From contig CAIJPI010000180.1 in NCBI GenBank assembly GCA_903822525.1, forward strand, positions 1 through 46,370: a DNA stretch of 46,370 bases, in the 5' to 3' direction. The notes beneath the pieces are model-generated. The model worked only from the letters and a program-made list of their open reading frames with translations, did not search any database and was not told the DNA's origin. The first letter of the stretch is position 1; every line of letters starts with the position of its first letter. Origin of the DNA: an uncultured Bacteroidales bacterium (lineage in GTDB: Bacteria; Bacteroidota; Bacteroidia; Bacteroidales; UBA4417). Below, one piece after another: positions 1 to 8,717 of the stretch. Both the position numbers and the translations under genes were made by a program.

Positions 1-1
1 A

Positions 2-109
2 TTAGGGGCAGATTTGGTTACGTATTATGATAAAGTAGTCCGAATTGAATATGCAGTGAACAGATCAGGTAAAAGTGCTATCTTTATTCACTTTATTGCA
101 GGCATCTGA
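2..109 (+). CDS. C-terminal fragment of an upstream ORF truncated by the window edge; product unknown
   Basis: Frame open from base 2 to TGA at 107-109: LGADLVTYYDKVVRIEYAVNRSGKSAIFIHFIAGI*. No family recognised. Confidence 0.3.
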   Translation, partial: LGADLVTYYDKVVRIEYAVNRSGKSAIFIHFIAGI

Positions 110-171
110 GGAATACCATTGCCTTGGCAGGGTTGTTCGGGAAGTGTTATTAACCATTCAAATTAATCGAA

Positions 172-1050
172 GTGAGAATTGCATTATTCGGGAAAGAATT
201 TAACCGTGACCAACTGGGCTACGTTCGTATTCTTACAGAAGCACTCGAAAACCGGGGCTGTAAACTTTTGGTTTGGAAACCATTTCATGATTTTCTGAAA
301 GGCGAAATCGCCTTCCATCAGGATGTTACACTTTTTGCTGAACATACCGATCTGAAGGAAAAGGCCGACTTGCTTTTTTCGGTCGGCGGCGATGGCACCA
401 TGCTCGATGCAGTGAGGCTGGTTCGCGATTCGGGCATTCCAATAGCAGGGATCAATCTGGGTCGTATGGGTTTTCTCTCGAGTATACCCCGAAGTGAAAT
501 TATTGCTGCAGTTGACGATATTCTGGGGAATCGCTTTCGGATTGTTAAGCGTACCCTTATCAGCCTGCATTCACCCCTGACTCTTTTCAGCGATTTTAAT
601 TATGCTTTTAATGAATTATCCATCAACAAGAAAGAGAGTTCGTCGCTGGTTGTAATTCATGTTTGGGTAAACGACCAGCCGCTTCATTCATATTGGGCCG
701 ATGGCCTTATTGTTGCAACTCCTACCGGCTCAACAGCCTATTCGCTCAGTTGCGGAGGCCCAATCCTGACTCCCGACTCAAGTAATTTTGTAATCACACC
801 CATTGCTCCGCACAATTTATCAGTACGTCCGGTCGTTATTCCTGACAGCAGCCTGATACGAATCAGGGTTGACAGCCGTGATCACCAGGCCCTTGTCGGA
901 CTTGACTCGCAATCAGCTGTCATTACTCCTGATAACGAATTGATTGTGGGAAAAGCCGGATTCGAGATAAACCTGGTGCAACGATTTAATGAGAACTTTT
1001 TTTCAACGATTCGTGCCAAGCTCAATTGGGGATCTGATATCCGTAATTAA
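172..1050 (+). CDS. nadK: NAD kinase
   Basis: 292 aa, GTG start; contains FSVGGDGTMLDAVRL (GGDG motif), GINLGRMGFLSSI and DGLIVATPTGSTAYSLSCGGPI, hallmarks of NAD kinase. Confidence 0.96.
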   Translation: MRIALFGKEFNRDQLGYVRILTEALENRGCKLLVWKPFHDFLKGEIAFHQDVTLFAEHTDLKEKADLLFSVGGDGTMLDAVRLVRDSGIPIAGINLGRMGFLSSIPRSEIIAAVDDILGNRFRIVKRTLISLHSPLTLFSDFNYAFNELSINKKESSSLVVIHVWVNDQPLHSYWADGLIVATPTGSTAYSLSCGGPILTPDSSNFVITPIAPHNLSVRPVVIPDSSLIRIRVDSRDHQALVGLDSQSAVITPDNELIVGKAGFEINLVQRFNENFFSTIRAKLNWGSDIRN

Positions 1051-1347
1051 TATTACGGTTCTATCTTCATTAAAGAGTAATTTCCTTTTTCAGTTTATAG
1101 TCTAGCTAGGATGTAATGGCTTTTCAAACAGAAAGGTGCAGAACATTCTTTTCTTGTATTTGGCAGGATGAAATGCAATGTGATAATGCGAAACTGGAAA
1201 TGCGATTGACGGGCAGGTATTGTTTTGAAAGGGATATTTCTCAACTGTATTATTAGCCATCGAATAGATTTAGCTGTGTTTCTACATTCAACGATTCCCG
1301 GTATCAATGAGCTGTCAATACTATAGACGATGTATCAATAATAATAC

Positions 1348-1356
1348 TACCTTTGC
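1348..1356 (+). promoter_or_regulatory. Bacteroidota-type -7 box (TAnnTTTG) upstream of the DUF6089-like gene
   Basis: TACCTTTGC 14 nt before ATG 1371; no clear TTG -33 element seen at the expected spacing. Confidence 0.4.
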
Positions 1357-1370
1357 ACGCTTCAAAAATT

Positions 1371-2177
1371 ATGCGAAAAATCTATATTTTCCTCATGTTT
1401 CTGGTGCTTTTTGTACCATTGACCTATGCACAGAAATCGGGTGATCTGGGTGTAATGGGTGGTGTTACCTATTATGTCGGCGACCTGAATCCATCCCTGC
1501 CATTCCGTATGTCGAAACCCGCATACGGAATTTTGTACAGGCAAAACTTCAATTCCAGGATCTCACTCCGGGCACATGGCTTTCGTGGAACGGTTGCTGG
1601 TAGTGATGCAGTGAGTAATGCGAATCCCGAACGGAATCTTAATTTTGAATCAACACTTACCGAAGCCGGACTGCAACTCGAGATTAACTTCTTTGAATAC
1701 TATATCGGCAGCAAAATGCACTCCATCTCGCCATACCTTTTTGGAGGTGCAGCGGTATTTTTTTTCGAACCATTCGGTAATGTTCAGGGAACAAAAGTCG
1801 GATTGCAGCCTTTAACCACTGAAGGCCAGGCTAAACCCTATAACTTATATGCTTTCAGTATGCCCTTCGGGCTTGGAGTTAAATATAGTATGAGTAAACT
1901 TATCGGAATTGGTGCTGAGTGGGGTATGCGTAAAACATCGACTGATTATCTTGATGATGTCAGCCAGACATATTATCTTGATCTTGCCGGTGCTAATCCT
2001 GCTTCGGCTTCAATAAAACAACTTGCATCCGACCCTTTGCTTACTCACAATAACGGGATGCAGAGGGGAAACTCCCGCGATACGGACTGGTATTCGTTCG
2101 CAGGTGTTTCAGTTACAGTAAAAATCAGGATGTTAAATAAGGAGCGTTGTCTTGACCACCAACGTGAAGGTTATTAG
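1371..2177 (+). CDS. DUF6089-like outer-membrane beta-barrel protein
   Basis: ORF track starts at TTG 1353; ATG 1371 gives a clean signal peptide (MRKIYIFLMFLVLFVPLTYAQ). GDLGVMGGVTYYVGDLNP and the barrel-like C-terminus resemble Bacteroidota DUF6089 proteins. Confidence 0.75.
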   Translation: MRKIYIFLMFLVLFVPLTYAQKSGDLGVMGGVTYYVGDLNPSLPFRMSKPAYGILYRQNFNSRISLRAHGFRGTVAGSDAVSNANPERNLNFESTLTEAGLQLEINFFEYYIGSKMHSISPYLFGGAAVFFFEPFGNVQGTKVGLQPLTTEGQAKPYNLYAFSMPFGLGVKYSMSKLIGIGAEWGMRKTSTDYLDDVSQTYYLDLAGANPASASIKQLASDPLLTHNNGMQRGNSRDTDWYSFAGVSVTVKIRMLNKERCLDHQREGY

Positions 2178-2272
2178 TAATTTATGGGTATAAAAGCCTG
2201 TAACATTCACATTAAGAATAATTAACAAAAGCGGTACGTGGTGTAAACCACAAAAGCCTAAATTTGTCGGAA

Positions 2273-3037
2273 ATGATGGAGAACAAAAATTTGATCGACA
2301 CAATTGATAGAACCCGGCTGCCCAAACATATTGCAATCATTATGGATGGCAATGGCAGATGGGCACAGCAACGTGGCGAAGAACGTGTTTTTGGTCACAA
2401 TAGCGGGGTGCAATCGGTTCGTGAAACGGCGGAAGCTGCAGCTGAACTGGGAGTCAAATTTATTACTTTGTATGCTTTTTCGACCGAGAACTGGAACCGT
2501 CCGAAAGACGAAGTAGATGCATTGATGCAGCTTCTGGTTGTCACCATCAGTAATGAGGTTAAAACGCTTAACGATAACAATATCAGGCTCAGAGTCATTG
2601 GAAATATTCACTGCCTCGATCCGCAGGTTAAAAAAGAGCTTGAAGAAGCCATGGAAAAAACTTCAGGGAATACACGCATGGATATGTTCCTTGCCCTGAG
2701 TTACAGTGGCAGGTGGGAAATAGTGGATGCAATAAAAAAGATTGTAATTCAGGTAAAAGAAGGAAAGCTGGAGCTAGAACAGATAAATGAAAAATTAGTT
2801 TCTGCCAATATGAATGCTCCCGATCTTCCTGATCCTGAGCTATTGATACGCACAAGTGGTGAATACCGCACCAGTAATTTCCTGATGTGGCAAACTGCTT
2901 ATACAGAGTTGTTTTTCTCTTCGAAACTATGGCCCGATTTCCGTAAAGATGATCTTTACGAAGCTATTATTGATTTCCAGCACCGTGAGAGGCGGTTTGG
3001 CAAAACTAGTGAACAAATAATAAATTGCAAAGGATGA
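2273..3037 (+). CDS. uppS: Isoprenyl transferase (undecaprenyl diphosphate synthase)
   Basis: HIAIIMDGNGRWAQQRG, FGHNSGVQSVRE, LYAFSTENWNRP, DLLIRTSGEYRTSNFLMWQTAYTELFF signatures. ORF track start 2264 is TTG; ATG 2273 or 2276 more likely. Confidence 0.95.
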   Translation: MMENKNLIDTIDRTRLPKHIAIIMDGNGRWAQQRGEERVFGHNSGVQSVRETAEAAAELGVKFITLYAFSTENWNRPKDEVDALMQLLVVTISNEVKTLNDNNIRLRVIGNIHCLDPQVKKELEEAMEKTSGNTRMDMFLALSYSGRWEIVDAIKKIVIQVKEGKLELEQINEKLVSANMNAPDLPDPELLIRTSGEYRTSNFLMWQTAYTELFFSSKLWPDFRKDDLYEAIIDFQHRERRFGKTSEQIINCKG

Positions 3038-5664
3038 TACTGAGGCGCTTTTTTTTACTTACTATTCTGATTTCAATCGTCTCAATGCCGTTGATGGCAC
3101 AGATATCGATAGGGGATGAGATTCCCGATATCAATTATAACCTTCCAAAGAAATATACTATCGGTGGAATCACCGTTACCGGCGTGCAATATCTGAACAG
3201 TTCGGTGCTGATATCTTTATCCGGACTGCAGGTAGGCGATAAAATCGAAATTCCGGGCGAGCGCATCCGCTCAGCTATGGATAAACTTTGGCAGCAAGGG
3301 CTTTTTGAAGATGTAAAGATAATGGCAACCCGGGTTCAGGATAACCAGATTTTCCTTGATATACGACTTGCTGAACGTCCCCGTTTGTCGAAGTTTAGCT
3401 TCAGCGGTGTGCGTAAAGGGGAGGCTGATGATCTGCGTGATAAAATAAAAATTTCGAGGGGTGATGTGGTTACCGATAACCTGCTTACACGAATGCGCAA
3501 TACCATTATTAAGCATTACATCGGCAAAGGATATTTCAACACTACAGTTAAAATAAACCAGGTGAAGGATACTGCACTGCTCAATAATGTGACGTTGAGC
3601 ATTGATGTGGATAAAGGTGGGCGCGTGAAGATTGAAAAAGTAAATATAATCGGCAATTCCAAAGTCAGTGAGCTTACTCTTAAATCAGCACTAAAGAAAA
3701 CCAAAGAAAAAGGGTCCTACAGGCCTTTATTTGCATTACAGGAATCTTTTTTTGGATTTTTCGAGCTTCTGGTCGCAAAGGATTTAAAGAATTATACCTC
3801 GTATCTTCAGGATATTGCCAGTAAAAATCTAAAATTCAGGATTTTCAAATCCTCGAAATTTATCGAAAGCGATTATGATGAAGATAAAATTGCTTTGGTT
3901 AAAAAGTTCTATGAGAACGGATACCGCGATGCCACCCTTGTTAAAGATTCAATATATAAATCGGGGCGTAATGATATTACAATAGATCTTCATGTATATG
4001 AAGGCAATAAATATTACTACCGTAACATTTCATTTGTAGGGAATACCAAGTTTACTGCAACTGAATTAGGTTTATTGCTCGGGATCAGGAAAGGTGACGT
4101 ATATAACCAGGATCAGCTCGATGCAGCACTGCAGTTTAATCCCAACGGAATTGACCTGATGAGCTTATTTGTTGATGATGGTTACCTTACCTGTACCATT
4201 GAGCCTATAGAAGTAAGTGCTGAAAACGATTCGATTGATTTGCAGATCCGTATCCGCGAAGGCAGGCAGATGAATGTGAACCGGGTTAGAGTGGCCGGAA
4301 ATACACGTACCAACGATAATGTAATCGTCAGGGAACTCTACTCAAGGCCGGGGCAGCTTTTCAGCCGGTCGGATATTCTGCGTAGCCGTACTTCGCTTGC
4401 CCAGCTAAAATACTTTGACCAGGAGAAAATTGACATTCAAACCCCGAATATCGATCCTACCAACGGTACCGTGGATGTAGCCTATAAAGTGGAAGAAACA
4501 TCATCCGATCAGCTTGAGCTTTCCGGAGGTTGGGGTTATGGCAGGCTTATAGGAACCTTGGGTGTTTCGTTCAACAACTTCTCGGCGCGCAATTTCTTTC
4601 AAAAAGGGGCATGGAAACCGATCCCGTCGGGCGACGGTCAGAAATTATCATTGCGCCTTCAATCGTACGGTAAAGGATATCTAAGTGCAAGTGCTTCGTT
4701 TACAGAGCCCTGGCTTGGAGGGAAAAAGCCAAACCAGCTGAGCGTCTCCACGTATGTATCGGCATTTAATAATGGATACGCTAAAACCAGTGCATCTTAC
4801 TATGCCTATAATATCACAGGCTTATCATTTGTTTTCAGCCGTCGTTTGAACTGGCCGGATAACTATTTTAACCTGTCGCAGAGTTTTAACTTACAGCATT
4901 ATCAGCTTGATAATTATGTGCTTTTTGGCAAACAACAGGATGGTTTATATCAGAGCTATTCCTACTCGATAGCTTTAGGCCGGTATTCAACTGATGCACC
5001 TATTTATCCGCGTGCAGGGTCCGAATTGAACCTGTCGCTCGAAATGACTCCTCCCTATTCGTTATTGGCTCCCGACTGGTTTGCTGCCAGGTCGGCTGAT
5101 GATAAATATCGCCTTATTGAATTCCATCAGTGGAAAATGAGCGGGGCCTTCTATCAGCAGATTGTTGGCGACCTGGTGCTTATGGCCCGAACCAAAGTTG
5201 GATTTCTTGGTAAATACAGCGATGAAATACAGGTTACGCCGTTTAACCGCTACTTTATGGGTGGTGACGGAATGTCGGGCTATTCAGCTATCGACGGTCG
5301 TCAGCTTGTCGGATTCAGAGGCTATACAAACGAGAGCCTGACCCCGCCATCGGCTAACTCTGTGAAACCCGCCGGAGGTGTGATTTTTAATAAGAGTACT
5401 CTCGAACTGCGTTATCCATTATCACTTAATCCCAACTCAACTATATTCGGACTCATTTTCGTTGAAGCAGGTAACGACTGGTCAAAATTCAGCGAATTCA
5501 ATCCTTTTGATATACGCAGATCAGCCGGTGTTGGTGTAAGGGTATTTCTTCCAATGTTTGGGTTACTCGGCCTCGACTGGGGATACGGTTTTGATGCCAT
5601 ACCTGGTGCACCTGATGCAAACAAAGGACAATTCCATTTTTCCATTAACTCATCAATTGATTAA
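3034..5664 (+). CDS. bamA: Outer membrane protein assembly factor BamA (POTRA repeats plus barrel)
   Basis: Signal peptide, several POTRA-like segments, C-terminal Omp85 barrel ending in FHFSINSSID. ATG 3034 overlaps uppS TGA (ATGA), suggesting translational coupling; an in-frame upstream ATG lies at 3025. Confidence 0.93.
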   Translation: MILRRFFLLTILISIVSMPLMAQISIGDEIPDINYNLPKKYTIGGITVTGVQYLNSSVLISLSGLQVGDKIEIPGERIRSAMDKLWQQGLFEDVKIMATRVQDNQIFLDIRLAERPRLSKFSFSGVRKGEADDLRDKIKISRGDVVTDNLLTRMRNTIIKHYIGKGYFNTTVKINQVKDTALLNNVTLSIDVDKGGRVKIEKVNIIGNSKVSELTLKSALKKTKEKGSYRPLFALQESFFGFFELLVAKDLKNYTSYLQDIASKNLKFRIFKSSKFIESDYDEDKIALVKKFYENGYRDATLVKDSIYKSGRNDITIDLHVYEGNKYYYRNISFVGNTKFTATELGLLLGIRKGDVYNQDQLDAALQFNPNGIDLMSLFVDDGYLTCTIEPIEVSAENDSIDLQIRIREGRQMNVNRVRVAGNTRTNDNVIVRELYSRPGQLFSRSDILRSRTSLAQLKYFDQEKIDIQTPNIDPTNGTVDVAYKVEETSSDQLELSGGWGYGRLIGTLGVSFNNFSARNFFQKGAWKPIPSGDGQKLSLRLQSYGKGYLSASASFTEPWLGGKKPNQLSVSTYVSAFNNGYAKTSASYYAYNITGLSFVFSRRLNWPDNYFNLSQSFNLQHYQLDNYVLFGKQQDGLYQSYSYSIALGRYSTDAPIYPRAGSELNLSLEMTPPYSLLAPDWFAARSADDKYRLIEFHQWKMSGAFYQQIVGDLVLMARTKVGFLGKYSDEIQVTPFNRYFMGGDGMSGYSAIDGRQLVGFRGYTNESLTPPSANSVKPAGGVIFNKSTLELRYPLSLNPNSTIFGLIFVEAGNDWSKFSEFNPFDIRRSAGVGVRVFLPMFGLLGLDWGYGFDAIPGAPDANKGQFHFSINSSID

Positions 5665-5741
5665 TAGTACAGCAAATCAATCAGTATAGATAGAAAAAAT
5701 AATCATATTCATTACCAAAAATAAACAAGGGAGGTATAGCT

Positions 5742-6287
5742 ATGAAAAAAATCTTTTTACTTACAGCAATCATTTTCACATTTGGTTTTGGCGCTTCAGC
5801 CCAGAAGTTCGCATATGTAAATACCGATTACATACTGGATAATATCCCTGAATATGCTGATGCACTGGCGCAACTCGACGAACTTTCGATTCAGTGGCAG
5901 AAAGAGATAGAAGTGAAGTTTGCGGAAATTGATAAAATGTATAAAAATTTCCAGAATGAAGCTGTGCTTCTTCCGGAGGATATGAAAAAGAAACGTGAGG
6001 ATGATATTATTAGGAAGGAAAAGGAAGGCAAAGATTTGCAGAAAAAACGTTTTGGTAAAGAAGGCGATCTCTTTAAAAAACGCCAGGAACTTATCAAACC
6101 AATTCAGGAGAAAGTATACAATGCCATCGAAGAAATTGCAACTGCCGAAAATTATGCGGTTGTTTATGATAAAGCCAGCAACGCAACCCTCATTTATACT
6201 AATCCAAAGTTCGATATAAGCGAACAGGTGCTTGATAAACTGGGTTATACATATAAGCCTCAACAACCCGTAAAAGGCAAAAAATAG
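5742..6287 (+). CDS. OmpH/Skp family periplasmic chaperone (paralog 1)
   Basis: Signal peptide; KFAYVNTDYILDNIPEY, charged coiled-coil middle, AIEEIATAENYAVVYDKA; located directly after bamA. Confidence 0.9.
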   Translation: MKKIFLLTAIIFTFGFGASAQKFAYVNTDYILDNIPEYADALAQLDELSIQWQKEIEVKFAEIDKMYKNFQNEAVLLPEDMKKKREDDIIRKEKEGKDLQKKRFGKEGDLFKKRQELIKPIQEKVYNAIEEIATAENYAVVYDKASNATLIYTNPKFDISEQVLDKLGYTYKPQQPVKGKK

Positions 6288-6318
6288 CATACAGGCGCTT
6301 TAGGTACTGCCTTTTTTT

Positions 6319-6327
6319 TATCTTTGC
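6319..6327 (+). promoter_or_regulatory. TAnnTTTG -7 box upstream of second ompH paralog
   Basis: TATCTTTGC about 40 nt upstream of ATG 6369. Confidence 0.35.
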
Positions 6328-6368
6328 ACCTGATTTAATCTGAAAACAATTAAACCACTTACTCAAAA

Positions 6369-6890
6369 ATGATGAAGAATCTCTTAAAAGTTTTAGCCAT
6401 TGTAGTACTGATTGCTGTTGCAGCAACTGCCAATGCTCAAAAATCCTCCAAAATCGGACATATCGAATTTGGTAAATTATTAGAACAAATGCCTGGTCAG
6501 GATACCGTAAAAGGTGTTATGGAAAAATACGTTCAATCACTTCAGGGTGAATTGCAGACCATGCAATCAGAATTGGAAATGAAGGGTGCTGATTATCAGA
6601 AAAATGCAGCAACTATGTCGACTATTATCAAAGCTACAAAAGAAAAAGAAATTACCGACCTGCAGGGCCGTATTGAAGCTTTTCAGCAGTCAGCACAGCA
6701 GGATCTTACCAACAAACAGACTGAACTGATTACTCCTTTTGTTGAAAAAGCTAAACAGGCTATTAAGGATGTTGCAAAAGAAGGCGGTTTCGCATATATT
6801 CTGAATGCAGTAGATGATATTCTTTTATATTCCGATGGTGGTGAGGATGTTATGCCATTAGTTAAGAAAAAATTAGGCATCACCCAATAA
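6369..6890 (+). CDS. OmpH/Skp family periplasmic chaperone (paralog 2)
   Basis: Signal peptide; KIGHIEFGKLLEQMP, coiled coil, AIKDVAKEGGFAYILNAVDDILLYSDGGEDVMPLVKKKLGI. Confidence 0.9.
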   Translation: MMKNLLKVLAIVVLIAVAATANAQKSSKIGHIEFGKLLEQMPGQDTVKGVMEKYVQSLQGELQTMQSELEMKGADYQKNAATMSTIIKATKEKEITDLQGRIEAFQQSAQQDLTNKQTELITPFVEKAKQAIKDVAKEGGFAYILNAVDDILLYSDGGEDVMPLVKKKLGITQ

Positions 6891-6913
6891 TCAAACTGCT
6901 TTTACAAGACTTT

Positions 6914-6948
6914 AATAACTCCGGCCTGGTCCGGAGTTATTTGTTTTT
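6914..6948 (+). terminator. Intrinsic-terminator-like hairpin after ompH paralog 2
   Basis: AATAACTCCGG-cctggt-CCGGAGTTATT (11-bp perfect stem) followed by T-rich TGTTTTTG. Confidence 0.75.
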
Positions 6949-7148
6949 GTGAAAAGGTATTCCTTCATTCATATAGATTTCGATTTCTTGAATACACCGA
7001 TCTCCTGATACTTATTAAAGGGAATAGACCATGCATGGTTTGATAAAGGGTTAGAGTCAAATGTTTTGACGATTCGCATCCGTATCTTGTTTTCACCGAA
7101 CCATAGCTTTCCGAATCCACTAAGAGTTTGTTGCAAAGTTGAACCAAA

Positions 7149-7184
7149 AATAAAGCCGGCTTTCTATGTGAAAGACGGCTTTAT
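7149..7184 (-). terminator. Terminator-like hairpin downstream of the zinc metallopeptidase gene
   Basis: AATAAAGCCGGCTTTC-tatgt-GAAAGaCGGCTTTATT, near-perfect inverted repeat; T-rich on the minus strand. Confidence 0.65.
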
Positions 7185-7205
7185 TATTAATAGTATCAGT
7201 AGTTG

Positions 7206-7880
7206 TTAATCCCTGCGACCGTTGAAAATCATTAAATAGTAAAGCAGAGTAGCGAGCGAAGCAAGGGCAGCTACAACATAGGTATAAGCAGCCCATTTCA
7301 GTGCATCCTGCGCTTTTGGATGAGTTTCCTGGGTGGTAATACCACTGTTGTTAAGCCAGAGCAATGCGCGACGGCTGGCATCAATTTCAACGGGTAGAGT
7401 AACAAAACTAAAAAGGGTGGTAGCAGCAAACAAAATAATTCCTGCCAACAGGAGTTCCGGGAATCTGTTCACCAGCAATACGCCTGCAAGTAGTACCCAT
7501 TGAACCCAGTTAGAAGCAAAACTTACTGCTGGGACCAGGGAACTGCGTAATTTCAGGAAAGCATACGATTCTTCGTGCTGAACTGCATGTCCGCATTCGT
7601 GAGCTGCAACCGCAGCTGCCGAAATACTGGATTTATTATACACATCCTGGCTCAGGTTCACGGTTTTGGTTTCAGGATTATAATGATCGGTAAGTTGCCC
7701 CTGAACTGACACTACCTGTACGTCAAGAATACCGTTATCGCGCAGCATTTTTTCGGCTACTTCTTTTCCAGTATAGCCCTTGCCTATTGGGATAGCTGAG
7801 TATTTGCGGAATTTTGACTTCAACACCTGGCTTACGATCAGGCTTAGGATCATAAAGCCAATAAAAATTATGATATACAT
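7206..7880 (-). CDS. Membrane zinc metallopeptidase (YugP-like)
   Basis: N-terminal TM segment, AAHECGHAVQH (HExxH), multiple C-terminal TM segments. Confidence 0.9.
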   Translation of the reverse strand: MYIIIFIGFMILSLIVSQVLKSKFRKYSAIPIGKGYTGKEVAEKMLRDNGILDVQVVSVQGQLTDHYNPETKTVNLSQDVYNKSSISAAAVAAHECGHAVQHEESYAFLKLRSSLVPAVSFASNWVQWVLLAGVLLVNRFPELLLAGIILFAATTLFSFVTLPVEIDASRRALLWLNNSGITTQETHPKAQDALKWAAYTYVVAALASLATLLYYLMIFNGRRD

Positions 7881-8036
7881 GGTTTTTCGGATTTAGTTTC
7901 TGTTGAACAAACTTCCTGCCATTTGATTTTCTGCGACATTGTGGCAGGGATATGAATAATTGAAATCAATTAATTGGTGAAGCAAGGATGGTGTTATATA
8001 GAGAAGTAAAATGCCTTTTAAAGAAAATTCTGTTGA

Positions 8037-8582
8037 TTATTTTCCTTCCTCTACGAGTGGCATAATGGTATCATCGTGCCAACTGGCATACATGGTATAG
8101 CTTTTCGAGATCCTGTTTACCTGTCCTTCAAGCAGGGATTCATCGATCGATTTTATCTTTTTTGCTGGTACACCGGCATAAATGCTTCCTGATTCAACGA
8201 GGGTGTTTTGCGATAACACGGCTCCTGCAGCAATAATAGAGTTGCTTTCAACAACAACCCCATCCATTACAATGGCACCCATGCCTATTAAAACATTGTC
8301 ATGAATAGTGCAACCGTGTATAATGGCTGCATGAGCAATGGAAACATTATTGCCAATACTAACCGGGGCTTTCTGATAAGTACAGTGAATAATAGCACCA
8401 TCCTGTATGTTCACGTTATTTCCAATACGTATGGAATGAACATCGCCACGGATCACAGTATTGAACCAAACACTGCAGTTGTCGCCCATCACAACATCTC
8501 CAACAATTGTTGCATTTTCGGCAATAAAAGTATTTTTACCGATCGACGGGGAAATTCCTTTAATGGGATAGATGAGGGGCAT
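8037..8582 (-). CDS. Gamma carbonic anhydrase family protein (left-handed beta-helix hexapeptide repeats)
   Basis: FIAENATIVGDVVMGDNCSVWFNTVIRGDVHSIRIGNNVNIQDGAIIHCTYQKAPVSIGNNVSIAHAAIIHGCTI. Confidence 0.92.
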   Translation of the reverse strand: MPLIYPIKGISPSIGKNTFIAENATIVGDVVMGDNCSVWFNTVIRGDVHSIRIGNNVNIQDGAIIHCTYQKAPVSIGNNVSIAHAAIIHGCTIHDNVLIGMGAIVMDGVVVESNSIIAAGAVLSQNTLVESGSIYAGVPAKKIKSIDESLLEGQVNRISKSYTMYASWHDDTIMPLVEEGK

Positions 8583-8596
8583 TGGGTGGAGATTTT

Positions 8597-8645
8597 GGAT
8601 GTGTGATGTTGGATGTGTGATGTTGGATGTGTGATGTTGGATGTA
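8597..8645 (+). repeat. Heptamer tandem array, alternating GGATGTG/TGATGTT (7 units)
   Basis: GGATGTG TGATGTT GGATGTG TGATGTT GGATGTG TGATGTT GGATGTA read directly. Confidence 0.95.
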
Positions 8646-8687
8646 GAGGAGGGTTTGGTGTAAGTTAGCAGGTGATGCTTGATGTTT

Positions 8688-8715
8688 AATCCCAACCCCT
8701 AAATCCTAACCCCTT
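8688..8715 (+). repeat. Degenerate heptamer array (AATCCCA/ACCCCTA type, 4 units)
   Basis: AATCCCA ACCCCTA AATCCTA ACCCCTT; ends 2 bp from nadB stop codon (8718-8720). Confidence 0.75.
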
Positions 8716-8717
8716 TT

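Noticed and set aside
184-570. 128-aa ORF antisense to nadK
   Set aside because: Fully overlapping a conserved gene, no recognisable domain.
1095-1307. 70-aa minus-strand ORF in the nadK-DUF6089 spacer
   Set aside because: No motif or start context; unconvincing composition.
5796-6290. 164-aa ORF antisense to ompH paralog 1
   Set aside because: Hydrophobic F/I/L-rich shadow of a Lys/Glu-rich coiled coil on the opposite strand; no family signature.
8688-8715. Telomere-like repeat (TTAGGGG-type)
   Set aside because: Only four degenerate units inside a chromosomal intergenic spacer, no terminus; resemblance likely compositional.
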